64,000 nt of DNA from Wohlfahrtiimonas larvae (GCF_039543665.1 NZ_BAABKE010000001.1:372001-436000); one strand, 5' to 3'. Shown: positions 26,629 through 35,866, numbered from the stretch's first letter. Made by a program: numbers and translations. The notes: a model not told the origin generated them from the sequence alone.

Positions 26629-28719
26629 ATGGGTAATGAGATTTATAAAATACTCTATGTTGAAAATAATGCTGAAAAGGTCACTCAGCTTCGACAATTG
26701 ATTCGTGCTAATACTATTGATGGAAAAATCACTTTTGATGTTTCAACAACAGATTCTGTGGATGGCATTAGTGCTGCTGTTAATAAAGATCATTGTGATC
26801 TCGTTATCTTACAAGATTCTCCTAAAGTACCGATTTTAAAAGAAGTACATCAAGCCATTGGGGTAAAAGATATTCCTGTGCTTGTTTTAGTTAATGAAGA
26901 ACAGTTTTTAGAAAAACGTCAAGCAATGATTCAAGAAGGTGCTTTAGACGTTGGTATTTTACAGCAAGGCGATGTCCTGTTTAAACAGATCGTGCGCGCT
27001 ATTTTTGAATTAAAAACACAATTAGGCTATAGAGATACTTTAGAAAAAAATGCGCGATTAACAGAATTGACTGAACAATTTGCTTCTTCTTCAGAGGATT
27101 TGATTGCATATTTTGGTGCTGAAGATGGTATTTTCTTATATGCTAATGATGCTTTTTTACAGTACTTTGGCTATAAAGAATTTAGCGATTTAGCTGCAAC
27201 TACTGTGTTGGAATATGTTGCAAGCGAACAATCTTCACAATTTAAAAAAATGATGAAAATTGTTGGTCGTACAGGGAAAGAGCAAGCAGAAAATTTATCT
27301 TTAAAACATCCGAATGGTGCATTAATTGTAGAAGATGTGATCTTAAAACAAGGGATGTATGAAGAAATATCATGTATAGAGTTATTTGTATCGCGTGGAT
27401 CAGAAAATTCTACCGTTAGTGATGTAGGATTATTAGAAGATCAACCATTATCTGAACAAGCAAAGTTTTATGATCGTTTATCTTTTATTAATAATCTAAC
27501 TAATTTTGTTGGTAGCTCTTCGTGGTTAGTAAGCTTGGTTTTACAGGATTATTTTGATTTTCGTAAAAGATATGGTGTGGAGGCCTTAGAATCTTACTTT
27601 TTAAGTTTATCTAAACACTTAGGTGCTCAAATTAATAACTTACACTATGCAAGATATTCAGACGAAAGCATTGTATTGTTATTAACTAATAGTGATATGA
27701 CAAAGGTTGATCGTTTAGGTATGGCAATAGTGTCTAGCTCAGAAGGTTATGCTTATCAAAACGAGAATGTCAGTATTCAGGGGAAATTTACTTTTGCTTA
27801 TACTAATTTAGGTGATTCTGTTGCTAGTATTTCAGATGCTTGTAGTCGTTTAGATGAGCTAGCGGGTTTATTTGATGCACGAGTAGTGTTTACAGATGAT
27901 GAGAATGAGGCGGATGCTCATGTATCTGCAACTTCAGATTCTGTAGAACAAGGCAGTGATGGAGTGGACGAAGAGTTTATGCCACTATTCCTGAGTTTGA
28001 AAAAGCAACAAATTAAACAGTCTTATATTCCAGTTGTGGATTTCTCAATGAAGGGGCAAGAAAACTATATTGCGTCTTTTAATTTGTATGATGATGCCGG
28101 TGAATTGTCTGTTTGGAATAAGAGTTTTACATATACATCTAATATTGCTTTGATGAGTCAATTAGACCAATTTATGATGACAAGTGCAGTTGCTAATTTA
28201 AAGACTGTAGGTGCTGATAATAAGCAATTAATTATTCCTTTATCCATGTATTATTTAGATAAAGCCGATGAATTAGTCGGATGGATTAAGAAAAATGGGC
28301 ATGAAGTATTTTCTGCTAAACAAATTGTGATTGGTTTAGCAGAAGAGGTTGTGAATGATCATTTTGATGCAGCAAAAAGATTCTTCAGCCTTTTAAGTGA
28401 ATCAGGTTATGCGGGAATGGTATATGATATTGTTGATATTACTTCAACTCAAGTAACTGAACTTGATATTAAATTAATTGCATTATCAGAAAACTGTATT
28501 GGCCGTATGAGCCGAAATATTTCTAGTGAAGAAATGATGAAGTTTCCAAAATTATTAGAAGCAATGTCGCAAAAAGGTGCTTCAGTTTTAGCGATGGGGG
28601 TAAACTCTCCAACCAGTATGACTTTGGTGTGGGAATACAATATACCTTATGCATGCGGTAATATGATCGGTTCTTCTAGATTAGAACTGGATTTTGATTT
28701 CTCACAAATGATGATGTAA
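26629..28719 (+). CDS. FimX-like protein with degenerate REC-PAS-GGDEF-EAL domains
   Basis: A 696-residue cytoplasmic protein with the order receiver (about 1-125), PAS (about 135-250), GGDEF-like (about 285-430) and EAL-like (about 460-690), as in FimX, the c-di-GMP effector of type IV pilus assembly. All signatures are decayed. The receiver has LVILQDSP where LDxxMP is expected, placing Gln at the phospho-acceptor position. YSDES (about 343-347) stands in for GGDEF. YIAS (about 479) stands in for EAL. It is therefore probably a sensor or effector, not a cyclase or phosphodiesterase. A GGGAAG ribosome site precedes the ATG. It lies 6 bases before lptE. PilT and PilW are encoded elsewhere in the window, which fits a pilus role. 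Architecture is a confident reading; the FimX function is inference. Confidence 0.78.
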   Translation: MGNEIYKILYVENNAEKVTQLRQLIRANTIDGKITFDVSTTDSVDGISAAVNKDHCDLVILQDSPKVPILKEVHQAIGVKDIPVLVLVNEEQFLEKRQAMIQEGALDVGILQQGDVLFKQIVRAIFELKTQLGYRDTLEKNARLTELTEQFASSSEDLIAYFGAEDGIFLYANDAFLQYFGYKEFSDLAATTVLEYVASEQSSQFKKMMKIVGRTGKEQAENLSLKHPNGALIVEDVILKQGMYEEISCIELFVSRGSENSTVSDVGLLEDQPLSEQAKFYDRLSFINNLTNFVGSSSWLVSLVLQDYFDFRKRYGVEALESYFLSLSKHLGAQINNLHYARYSDESIVLLLTNSDMTKVDRLGMAIVSSSEGYAYQNENVSIQGKFTFAYTNLGDSVASISDACSRLDELAGLFDARVVFTDDENEADAHVSATSDSVEQGSDGVDEEFMPLFLSLKKQQIKQSYIPVVDFSMKGQENYIASFNLYDDAGELSVWNKSFTYTSNIALMSQLDQFMMTSAVANLKTVGADNKQLIIPLSMYYLDKADELVGWIKKNGHEVFSAKQIVIGLAEEVVNDHFDAAKRFFSLLSESGYAGMVYDIVDITSTQVTELDIKLIALSENCIGRMSRNISSEEMMKFPKLLEAMSQKGASVLAMGVNSPTSMTLVWEYNIPYACGNMIGSSRLELDFDFSQMMM

Positions 28720-28725
28720 TACACT

Positions 28726-29241
28726 ATGATCCGTAAGTTTATATTAATTTTTTCATTGATGGTTATCGCAGGTTGTGGTTTTAAGTTGCGAGGTACGATT
28801 CCCTGGCCAATGAGCTATCAAAATGTTTATATGGAAGGATATAGTCCTTCTCAGCGTGATTCATTTTATGCTTCTGTTAAACGTTTTTTTCCTAATCATG
28901 TCAAGATTGTTAATAACCAAAAAGAAGCAGATGTCATTATTCAGACTTTATCTGAAAGCCAAATGAATCGTACTATCTCAGGATTAGCAGCTAATCGAGA
29001 TACTGAGGAGGTTGTGATGTTAAGCATTACTGTTCAGGTATTAGATAAGGATGGCAATGAGATTATGCCAATAACAACGCTGACACGAGAACGAGATTTT
29101 ACATATGATGAATCCAATCTATTAGGAAAATCAACAGATCTTCAAAATGTTTTACGTATTTTACGCCAAGAAAATGCAGCAATGTTTATGCGTCGTTTAG
29201 AGGCTGCTATGAGAAATATTGATGAGAGCAAGGTACAATGA
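28726..29241 (+). CDS. lptE: LPS-assembly lipoprotein LptE
   Basis: A 171-residue outer-membrane lipoprotein that plugs LptD and helps insert LPS. The lipobox VIAGC places the lipidated Cys at residue 17, followed by GFKLRG, the classic LptE mature start. Length is usual. It overlaps dtd by 4 bases and follows the FimX-like gene by 6. In most gammaproteobacteria lptE sits between leuS and holA, which are absent here. Confidence 0.93.
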   Translation: MIRKFILIFSLMVIAGCGFKLRGTIPWPMSYQNVYMEGYSPSQRDSFYASVKRFFPNHVKIVNNQKEADVIIQTLSESQMNRTISGLAANRDTEEVVMLSITVQVLDKDGNEIMPITTLTRERDFTYDESNLLGKSTDLQNVLRILRQENAAMFMRRLEAAMRNIDESKVQ

Positions 29242-29675
29242 TTGCTTTGATACAAAGGGTAAATTGGGCGGAAGTCACTGTTAATGCTCAATCTATTGGT
29301 AAAATTCAGCATGGTATTTTGGCTTTGATGGCTGTTGAAAAAGGTGATACAGAAGCATCCACTCAAAAAATGATAGATAAAATTATCAATTATCGTATTT
29401 TTTCAGATGAACAAGGCAAAATGAATTTGTCATTATTAGATATGCAAGGTGAACTTTTATTGGTTTCACAATTTACACTATTAGCAAATACGGATAAAGG
29501 GCGTCGTCCATCTTTTAGTGATAGTCCTGATCCTGCTATGAGTGAAGCTTTATTTGAGTATAGTATTGGTTATGCTAAAACTCTAGTGAATAAAGTTGAG
29601 CAAGGGCAGTTTGCAGCAGATATGAAAGTATCTTTAGAAAATGATGGCCCTGTGACATTTTGGTTGAAAGTATAG
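29238..29675 (+). CDS. dtd: D-aminoacyl-tRNA deacylase
   Basis: A 145-residue DTD that removes D-amino acids (and Gly) from tRNA. Motifs SQFTLLA (about residue 76) and NDGPVTFWL at the C-terminus, containing the Gly-cisPro element, are diagnostic. It overlaps the end of lptE (ATGA) and ends directly before the ruvB ATG, so it is translationally coupled in this operon. Confidence 0.97.
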   Translation: MIALIQRVNWAEVTVNAQSIGKIQHGILALMAVEKGDTEASTQKMIDKIINYRIFSDEQGKMNLSLLDMQGELLLVSQFTLLANTDKGRRPSFSDSPDPAMSEALFEYSIGYAKTLVNKVEQGQFAADMKVSLENDGPVTFWLKV

Positions 29676-30686
29676 ATGATTGAGTCTGATCGAATTTTAA
29701 TTAGTGGTGAAAAACAGCGAGAAGAAGTTGTTGTTGATCGTGCTATTCGCCCAAAATATTTGAATGATTATACTGGGCAGGAAGCGCTTCGTAATCAGTT
29801 GGATATTTTTATTCAAGCTGCGAAAAATCGTAATGAAGCATTGGACCATGTTTTGTTGTTTGGCCCGCCAGGATTAGGAAAGACGACTTTGGCACACATT
29901 ATTGCCAATGAATTGGATGTGGGTTTAAAGCAAACATCAGGACCTGTTTTGGAAAGAGCTGGTGATTTAGCGGCTTTATTAACAAATTTAGAACCCAATG
30001 ATGTATTGTTTATTGATGAAATTCATCGTTTAAGCCCAATGATTGAAGAAGTTCTTTATCCTGCGTTAGAAGATTATCAGCTAGATATTATGATTGGTGA
30101 AGGGCCAGCTGCACGTTCTATTAAGATTGATTTGCCACCATTTACATTGGTGGGTGCGACAACTCGTGCCGGGTTATTAACTTCTCCTCTGCGCGATCGT
30201 TTTGGCATTATGTCGCGTTTACAGTTTTATTCTAATACTGAGCTAACATCCATTGTGCTTCGTTCAGCAAATTTATTGAATGTTGAATTAACACAAGAAG
30301 GTGCTGAAGAAATTGGTAAGCGTTCACGTGGTACGCCGAGAATTGCTAACCGTTTATTAAGGCGAGTACGTGATGTTGCGGAAGTTCGTTCGAATGGCAT
30401 CATTGATGTCGCGATTGCGCAAGAAGCGTTGAATATGTTAGAAATTGATGCATATGGATTAGATGAGCACGATCGTAGATTGCTTCAATTGATTGTGGAA
30501 AAATTTTCAGGTGGTCCTGTGGGATTAGATACCATTGCTTCAGCTTTAGGCGAAGATCGTGGTACATTGGAAGATGTGATAGAACCTTATTTAATTCAAG
30601 AAGGTTTTTTAATGCGGACACCTAAAGGCCGTGTGGCAACATCTAAATGTTGGCAGTATTTTGGCATAGCACAAGAGGAAACATGA
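29676..30686 (+). CDS. ruvB: Holliday junction branch-migration ATPase RuvB
   Basis: A 336-residue AAA+ motor that drives branch migration with RuvA. It has Walker A GPPGLGKTTLAH (about residue 65), Walker B FIDEIHRL, sensor GATTRAGLL, and the winged-helix C-terminus ending near RTPKGRVAT. It starts at the base after the dtd stop. ruvA and ruvC are not in the window. Confidence 0.98.
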   Translation: MIESDRILISGEKQREEVVVDRAIRPKYLNDYTGQEALRNQLDIFIQAAKNRNEALDHVLLFGPPGLGKTTLAHIIANELDVGLKQTSGPVLERAGDLAALLTNLEPNDVLFIDEIHRLSPMIEEVLYPALEDYQLDIMIGEGPAARSIKIDLPPFTLVGATTRAGLLTSPLRDRFGIMSRLQFYSNTELTSIVLRSANLLNVELTQEGAEEIGKRSRGTPRIANRLLRRVRDVAEVRSNGIIDVAIAQEALNMLEIDAYGLDEHDRRLLQLIVEKFSGGPVGLDTIASALGEDRGTLEDVIEPYLIQEGFLMRTPKGRVATSKCWQYFGIAQEET

Positions 30687-31636
30687 GTAGAGTCGGTGGT
30701 TTAATCATTGGATTGCAAGGTTATGAATTAACACACATAGAACAACAATGGTTACAGCATCCATTGGTTGTGGGGGTAATTCTTTTTACACGTAATTACA
30801 AAGATAAAAATCAGCTGATTGATTTAACAAAAAATATTCGTGAAATTAATAGTAACTTATTGATCTCTGTAGATCATGAAGGTGGTCGGGTACAGCGTTT
30901 TCGTGAAGGTTTTACATGTTTACCTCCGATGAATACTTTGGAAGAAGTGTATCATAATGATCCAAAGCTCGCTTTGAGAACTGCGTATTCATATGGCAAA
31001 ACAATTGCGACAGAATTGGCTTCTGTGGGAGTTGATTTTACATATGCGCCTGTATGCGATATTAATTATGGCAATAATGATGTCATTGGCGATCGTGCTT
31101 TTCATAGCGATCCTGTGACAACAAGTTTATTGGTGCAAGCTTTCTATTTAGGGTTAAGGTCTCGAAATAGTATTGGTGTTGCTAAACATTTCCCTGGTCA
31201 TGGTTATGTGGCAATCGATACACATTTAGGTTTGGCTGTGGATGATCGCCCGCTTTTAGAAATTATTCAAAATGATATTTTACCCTTTAAAACATTGATT
31301 GAAGAAGGCATAGAAGCTATTATGCCTTCACATATAATTTATAAAAACTTTGATGATCAGCATACCGCAATTTCATCACCAAAGTGGATCAATTATTTAC
31401 GCAGTGATCTAGGGTTTGATGGACTGATTATTAGTGATGATTTAGATATGAAAGGTGCAGAGCATTTAGGTTCTGTCGTTGAAAAATCTTATGCATGTTT
31501 TGATGCAGGTGTTGATTTGTTATTATGTTGTAATGATTTTACTGCAATTGAAACTTTATTAAGCACATTACAAAATGAAATCATTGCAGAGGATACTCAG
31601 CAACGATTAGATTTTGTTCACACTAAGCTTGCTTAG
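30683..31636 (+). CDS. nagZ: Beta-N-acetylhexosaminidase NagZ
   Basis: A 317-residue GH3 cytoplasmic glycosidase that cleaves GlcNAc from anhydro-muropeptides in peptidoglycan recycling. Catalytic motifs are SVDHEGGRVQRF, KHFPGHGYVAIDTH (His and Asp general acid/base pair) and ISDDLDMKGA with the nucleophile Asp. The ATG at 30683 overlaps the ruvB TGA (ATGA) and precedes the conserved SRVGGLIIGLQG, so it is preferred over an in-frame start inside ruvB. The 3' end overlaps the convergent gene by 14 bases. Confidence 0.96.
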   Translation: MSRVGGLIIGLQGYELTHIEQQWLQHPLVVGVILFTRNYKDKNQLIDLTKNIREINSNLLISVDHEGGRVQRFREGFTCLPPMNTLEEVYHNDPKLALRTAYSYGKTIATELASVGVDFTYAPVCDINYGNNDVIGDRAFHSDPVTTSLLVQAFYLGLRSRNSIGVAKHFPGHGYVAIDTHLGLAVDDRPLLEIIQNDILPFKTLIEEGIEAIMPSHIIYKNFDDQHTAISSPKWINYLRSDLGFDGLIISDDLDMKGAEHLGSVVEKSYACFDAGVDLLLCCNDFTAIETLLSTLQNEIIAEDTQQRLDFVHTKLA

Positions 31637-32348
31637 CGAGTTGTAATTGTTCTAATGGATATTGATTACCTATTTCATATTCTAATATCCCATTAGCATT
31701 GTGATAGGCATATGCATAGTGATTATCATAATAATGCCAAATATAAATTTGTGTAGGTTGTGATGATGTATCTAATCGTAATAATTTAATAAGCTGACTA
31801 TTCAATGGATAACATCCTAAGAATGTTAAATCATGTGCTTTGAGGCCATCTTCATCCACTAATAAATCACCATATTCATATCGAACGTATTTAGGAAGCA
31901 TTCTTTCTTCGGGATCAGAAAGTCCAGTTTGGCCAAACCAATTGGCTTGTTCCAAAATTATCTCTTCTGCAAAGTCATTACGTATAAAGATATCATCTGT
32001 GATGATATTGTTAGGGAGAGCATAAAAGAACTCTGTTTTACAGTGGCCTGAATAAAAAAGTTTATCATTTGAATTAGGCAATGGAATGGATATATTATGC
32101 ATTCCTGTAATTAAACTAGGGTCATTGATTTCAGAAAGCCAAAAGAATTGAGAGATTGTGATGTGTACCGCTGAGTCAATCTCATAAAATTGTTGTGTGA
32201 CTTCAATCGTCGTATGTTCAGAGAGCGCATCAATCACTAATTGCTCGCGCTCTGGTAACGTGAGTAATTCTTGATAAGATTTTTCTTTAAATTTTTGGAC
32301 GATAGACTCAAAAATTTGATTATCACTTTGATGTATTTGTAGTAACAC
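31623..32348 (-). CDS. Hypothetical protein, 241 residues, family not recognised
   Basis: I do not recognise this protein. It is 241 residues, acidic, with no signal peptide or membrane segment, and rich in aromatic residues towards the C-terminus (IYIWHYYDNHYAYAY). The start is GTG at 32346-32348, with a strong GGGGAGG site 5 bases upstream, which supports expression. Its 3' end overlaps nagZ by 14 bases. It stands alone on the minus strand between plus-strand genes. Function is unknown. Confidence 0.75.
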   Translation of the reverse strand: MLLQIHQSDNQIFESIVQKFKEKSYQELLTLPEREQLVIDALSEHTTIEVTQQFYEIDSAVHITISQFFWLSEINDPSLITGMHNISIPLPNSNDKLFYSGHCKTEFFYALPNNIITDDIFIRNDFAEEIILEQANWFGQTGLSDPEERMLPKYVRYEYGDLLVDEDGLKAHDLTFLGCYPLNSQLIKLLRLDTSSQPTQIYIWHYYDNHYAYAYHNANGILEYEIGNQYPLEQLQLAKQA

Positions 32349-32536
32349 AATTACCTCCCCTTTATGCCAATTGATAATAGTTTACGCATAACTCAAAAAA
32401 ATACTTTGACCTATGATCATGTTTTTGTTTTTATGAGGCTTGTAAAGCTTGCCAATTGTCATATTATTCTCTGAAAGGTTGAATGCTTTTTAGTATGATA
32501 CTCAATGATATTATTGAGATGTATTAGGAAAGTTAT

Positions 32537-33385
32537 ATGACTTATTTTGTTGGCGCACATGTTAGTGCCGCAGGTGGTGTTGACCAAGCTCCTCTTCGTG
32601 CTAAAGAAATTGGTGCAAATGCTTTTGCATTATTCACAAAAAATCAACGCCAATGGAAAGCTAAGCCATTAGAAGTTAAAGTAATTGCTGATTTTAAAAG
32701 AAAATGTGCAGCATTAGGGTTTACGGATCAGCAAATTTTGCCGCATGATAGTTATTTGATTAATTTAGGTCATCCAGAAACTGAAGGTTTAGAAAAATCT
32801 CGTGCAGCATTTTTAGATGAAATGCAGCGTTGTGAACAATTAGGTATTAAATTATTAAATTTTCATCCTGGAAGCCATTTAAACAAAATTTCCACATCTG
32901 AATGTTTGGCAAAGATTGCAGAATCCATCAATATCACCTTAGATCAAACACAAGAGGTTGTTGCTGTGATTGAAAATACAGCAGGGCAAGGTTCTAATTT
33001 AGGTTTTGAGTTTGAGCAGCTGGCTGAAATCATTGATCAAGTGGAAGATAAAAGTCGCGTAGGTGTTTGTATTGATACTTGTCACACATTTGTGGCAGGT
33101 TATGATTTACGTACTCAAGAAGATTGTGTGCGTACATTCAAACAATTTGAAGAAATTGTAGGTTACCAATATTTACGCGCGATGCATTTGAATGATGCGA
33201 AAACAGATTTTGGTAGTAAAGTGGATCGTCATGATAGTTTAGGACAGGGTAAAATTGGTATTGAGCCTTTTAAATTTATCATGCAAAACCCACAGTTTGA
33301 AAATATTCCATTGATTTTAGAAACCACAAATCCTGATATTTGGGATCAAGAGATTGGTTTATTACGTAGCTTTATTCAGGAATAA
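32537..33385 (+). CDS. nfo: Endonuclease IV
   Basis: A 282-residue zinc AP endonuclease of base-excision repair, which cuts 5' to abasic sites. The metal ligands and family motifs are in HVSAAGGVDQAP, HDSYLINLGHP, NFHPGSHL, VIENTAGQGSNLG, CIDTCHTFVAGYD, MHLNDAK and RHDSLGQGKIG. Length is standard. An AGGA ribosome site precedes the ATG. Confidence 0.98.
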   Translation: MTYFVGAHVSAAGGVDQAPLRAKEIGANAFALFTKNQRQWKAKPLEVKVIADFKRKCAALGFTDQQILPHDSYLINLGHPETEGLEKSRAAFLDEMQRCEQLGIKLLNFHPGSHLNKISTSECLAKIAESINITLDQTQEVVAVIENTAGQGSNLGFEFEQLAEIIDQVEDKSRVGVCIDTCHTFVAGYDLRTQEDCVRTFKQFEEIVGYQYLRAMHLNDAKTDFGSKVDRHDSLGQGKIGIEPFKFIMQNPQFENIPLILETTNPDIWDQEIGLLRSFIQE

Positions 33386-33386
33386 T

Positions 33387-34133
33387 ATGAATTTATTTCC
33401 ACTCATCATTAAAAATGATATTCAGCCTGAGTTCTTCAACGAATATGAGATTCAATCCGAACCACATCAATTACCATCTTTTGTTTGGGATGGTGAAGAG
33501 CTTTATTGGCAAGATGAAGCAAAACAAAAATTGCATGTAGATTTTGCATCACCAAAACAATTGTGGCGGTTTTCCAAATTAAATAAAGCACAAGAGCCAA
33601 TTTTACGTGCTTTGAAATGGAAAAATGGTGAGACGCAATCTGTGTGGGATTTAACAGCAGGGTTAGGCCGTGATGGAGGAATGTTAGCTTATTCTGGTTT
33701 TCAAGTAACTTTCTTTGAGCGCAATCCAGTATTACAGGTTTTGTTATCTGAATCTATTCATGCATTGAGTGATGAATTACCAGATATGGCAGATAGGATT
33801 CAATTGAATTGTATGAATTCTATTGAATATCTCAAGCAAGCTATTGACGATATAAACATTGAATTGCCGAATAATTGCTACTTGGATCCGATGTATCCGC
33901 ATCGTAAAAAGTCTGCGTTGGTTAAATTAGATCTTCGTATGGTGCGTGATTTAGTAGGAGATGATCCTGATAGTTCTGAATTATTATCGACTGCTTTAAT
34001 ATTATTGAAAAGCGATCGCGGTATGCAGCGCGTTGTGGTTAAGCGCCCTGCAAAATCAGAATATTTGGGTGATTTCAAGCCAAATTATAGTATTGAAGCA
34101 CCCAATACTCGCTTGGATGTTTATATTCCCTAA
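33387..34133 (+). CDS. rsmJ: 16S rRNA m2G1516 methyltransferase RsmJ
   Basis: A 248-residue class I methyltransferase that methylates G1516 of 16S rRNA. SAM-binding motif DLTAGLGRDGGMLA and the RsmJ-specific DPMYPHRKKSALVK are present. The ATG at 33387 follows the nfo stop by one base and has GGAAT upstream. An in-frame start inside nfo (33354) is less likely. It ends one base before the convergent small secreted gene. Confidence 0.93.
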   Translation: MNLFPLIIKNDIQPEFFNEYEIQSEPHQLPSFVWDGEELYWQDEAKQKLHVDFASPKQLWRFSKLNKAQEPILRALKWKNGETQSVWDLTAGLGRDGGMLAYSGFQVTFFERNPVLQVLLSESIHALSDELPDMADRIQLNCMNSIEYLKQAIDDINIELPNNCYLDPMYPHRKKSALVKLDLRMVRDLVGDDPDSSELLSTALILLKSDRGMQRVVVKRPAKSEYLGDFKPNYSIEAPNTRLDVYIP

Positions 34134-34529
34134 TTATTTATTAGTCAATGTACCACGAAGCTCTACCGTTGCTGATCTCCAACCAATATCGCAGTAATAT
34201 AGGCCGGCTTTAGCATTGGGTGAATGAATATTTTTAACAATGACATATTTTTCTTTATAGGCTTTCTTTTTTAGTTCTGCAAAAGCTTTAATTGCTGCAT
34301 ATTGGCAAGCTTTCTTGTGGCCATATTTCAGGCTTTCTGACTCAGAAGCTGAGATAACTTTATTGAGTCGATTAGGTTTACCAATCCATAAATAAGGTTG
34401 GCCAAATCCTAGTACTTGTTTACCCTCTTTGCTACTTTTAGCTTCAAATAATGAATAGGTTTGAGCAGAGGCAATATGGCTAAGTGGAAAAGATAAGAAG
34501 ATGATTGTTAATAGGATTTTTTTCTTCAC
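34134..34529 (-). CDS. Small secreted protein, function unknown
   Basis: A 131-residue protein with a clear signal peptide (residues 1-22, ending IASA before QTY) and no lipobox, so it is probably periplasmic. The mature part has just two cysteines (KKACQYAA and YYCDIG), which could form a disulphide, and many Lys. The pattern of an alanine-rich helix after the first Cys and a short strand ending CDIGWRSATVELRG vaguely recalls small RcsF/YbjQ-like folds, but this is a weak impression. Its stop abuts the convergent rsmJ stop. Confidence 0.75.
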   Translation of the reverse strand: MKKKILLTIIFLSFPLSHIASAQTYSLFEAKSSKEGKQVLGFGQPYLWIGKPNRLNKVISASESESLKYGHKKACQYAAIKAFAELKKKAYKEKYVIVKNIHSPNAKAGLYYCDIGWRSATVELRGTLTNK

Positions 34530-34654
34530 TATATTATCCTTAGTTTAATTATTTCGTTCTATTCGTGGAATTGTACTATAAGTTATATGATGATCATAGT
34601 ATAAGGATCAAAGATAATCGTTATAATGGTTGTATCGATTTTTTAGGAGTTAAA

Positions 34655-35332
34655 ATGAGAGAAATTCGCGGGGCGATTTTTGATGTGGATGGTTTGTTAT
34701 TCAATACTGAACAATTGTACTGTGATATTTGTATCGAATTAGCACCTCAATACGGTATTGAAAATTATAACCAAGATTATTACAAAAAATATGTTGGCAC
34801 ATCTAATAAAGCTTTATATGAAATCTACCAAAATGATTTTCCTTTTTTGAGCATTGAAGATGTTAGTAATTTTATTAGAGCTGTGCAGAAAATCGCAGAA
34901 TCATATTTAGAGGTAGGTAATGTAGAGATTAAAGCAGGCACTAAAGAAATTTTGGAGTTTTTTTATAGTCAAAATATTCCATGTGTTATTGCTTCTAATA
35001 ATCAAACGAAGTTTATTGAGTCTATGTTAGATCATCATAATTTGGATATATATTTTCAGAAAATTTATTCTTTTGATGATGTTGAAAATCCGAAACCACA
35101 TCCTGAAATGGTGAATAAAGCAGTGAACTTTTTAGGAATAGATAAAAAATCTTTAGTGATGTTTGAAGATTCTAGTCATGGTGCAATTGCTGCAATTACA
35201 GCCAATGTTCCTGTTATTATCGTGCCAGATATGTTGCCTGTATCAGAAGAGATTCGAGGAAATGTATTAAAGGAGTGTGAATCTCTTCTAGACGCTAAGG
35301 AATTTTTAAGCACTACCCATTTGTTCCGATAA
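34655..35332 (+). CDS. HAD-superfamily hydrolase, beta-phosphoglucomutase-like
   Basis: A 225-residue HAD phosphatase or phosphomutase. It has motif I FDVDGLL (nucleophile Asp), motif II in IASNN, KPHPE with the catalytic Lys, and the motif IV-like FEDSSHG, as in YcjU/YniC-type enzymes. The ATG at 34655 has TAGGAG 5 bases upstream and starts the conserved REIRGAIFDVDG. An in-frame ATG 30 codons earlier gives an unconserved extension and is rejected. Its last 27 bases overlap the end of yqgE on the other strand. The substrate is unknown. Confidence 0.9.
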   Translation: MREIRGAIFDVDGLLFNTEQLYCDICIELAPQYGIENYNQDYYKKYVGTSNKALYEIYQNDFPFLSIEDVSNFIRAVQKIAESYLEVGNVEIKAGTKEILEFFYSQNIPCVIASNNQTKFIESMLDHHNLDIYFQKIYSFDDVENPKPHPEMVNKAVNFLGIDKKSLVMFEDSSHGAIAAITANVPVIIVPDMLPVSEEIRGNVLKECESLLDAKEFLSTTHLFR

Positions 35333-35866
35333 ATTTTGAAGATTAACGCCCGAGCTTTTAAATAATTGATGCCATAATAACTCTTTTGTTTCTTTAGAAA
35401 AAAGGAAGCGTTTATCAAAAGGAATTGGCATCCAAATATTATTTTTGAGTTCATTGTTAAATTGTGGAGTATCCCAAACAGAATAGCTATCGACAATAGA
35501 ATGAGCAATATCAGGGTAAGAGTCGAGAATTGTTGCAAGGACATCTGCAGATGTTGTCAGATCTATACCAGGCACAATTTCAATGGCTTTTGTCCATTGC
35601 TGAATATGCTCATGTAATACAAATAGCTCTTTCAGGCGAATAGGGCCACCCGAAATAAAGTTGAGTTTGTCCATGTCATTGGGCTCAATATCTAAAGCAT
35701 ATTGTTCTTTAAGCTCATGGTTCGAGAGAAGATTCTGCTGATTAATAATGATCCCTAATACAAATTGTTCTGTATGTTCGACAATAAAAATTACAGAATG
35801 ATGAAAAATATCATCTTTAATATGCGGCATACTGATTAAAAATTGGCCGCGGTAATTAACTGCCAT
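35306..35866 (-). CDS. yqgE: YqgE/AlgH family protein (UPF0301)
   Basis: A 186-residue YqgE/AlgH protein; the biochemical role of this family is not settled. The N-terminal YRGQFLISMPHIKDDIFHHSV, and GIIINQ a little later, match the family. The ATG at 35866, overlapping the gshB stop by 11 bases, gives the conserved N-terminus. A further in-frame ATG at 35890 adds eight unconserved residues. The gshB-yqgE order is conserved in gammaproteobacteria, but ruvX, the usual next gene, is missing. A HAD gene converges on it instead. Confidence 0.92.
   Translation of the reverse strand: MAVNYRGQFLISMPHIKDDIFHHSVIFIVEHTEQFVLGIIINQQNLLSNHELKEQYALDIEPNDMDKLNFISGGPIRLKELFVLHEHIQQWTKAIEIVPGIDLTTSADVLATILDSYPDIAHSIVDSYSVWDTPQFNNELKNNIWMPIPFDKRFLFSKETKELLWHQLFKSSGVNLQNLSEQMGSA

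Noticed and set aside
30647..30682. Upstream extension of nagZ inside ruvB
   Set aside because: Unconserved residues; the ATGA overlap at 30683 starts the conserved sequence.
34565..34654. Upstream extension of the HAD gene
   Set aside because: Thirty unconserved residues and no ribosome site, while the ATG at 34655 has TAGGAG.
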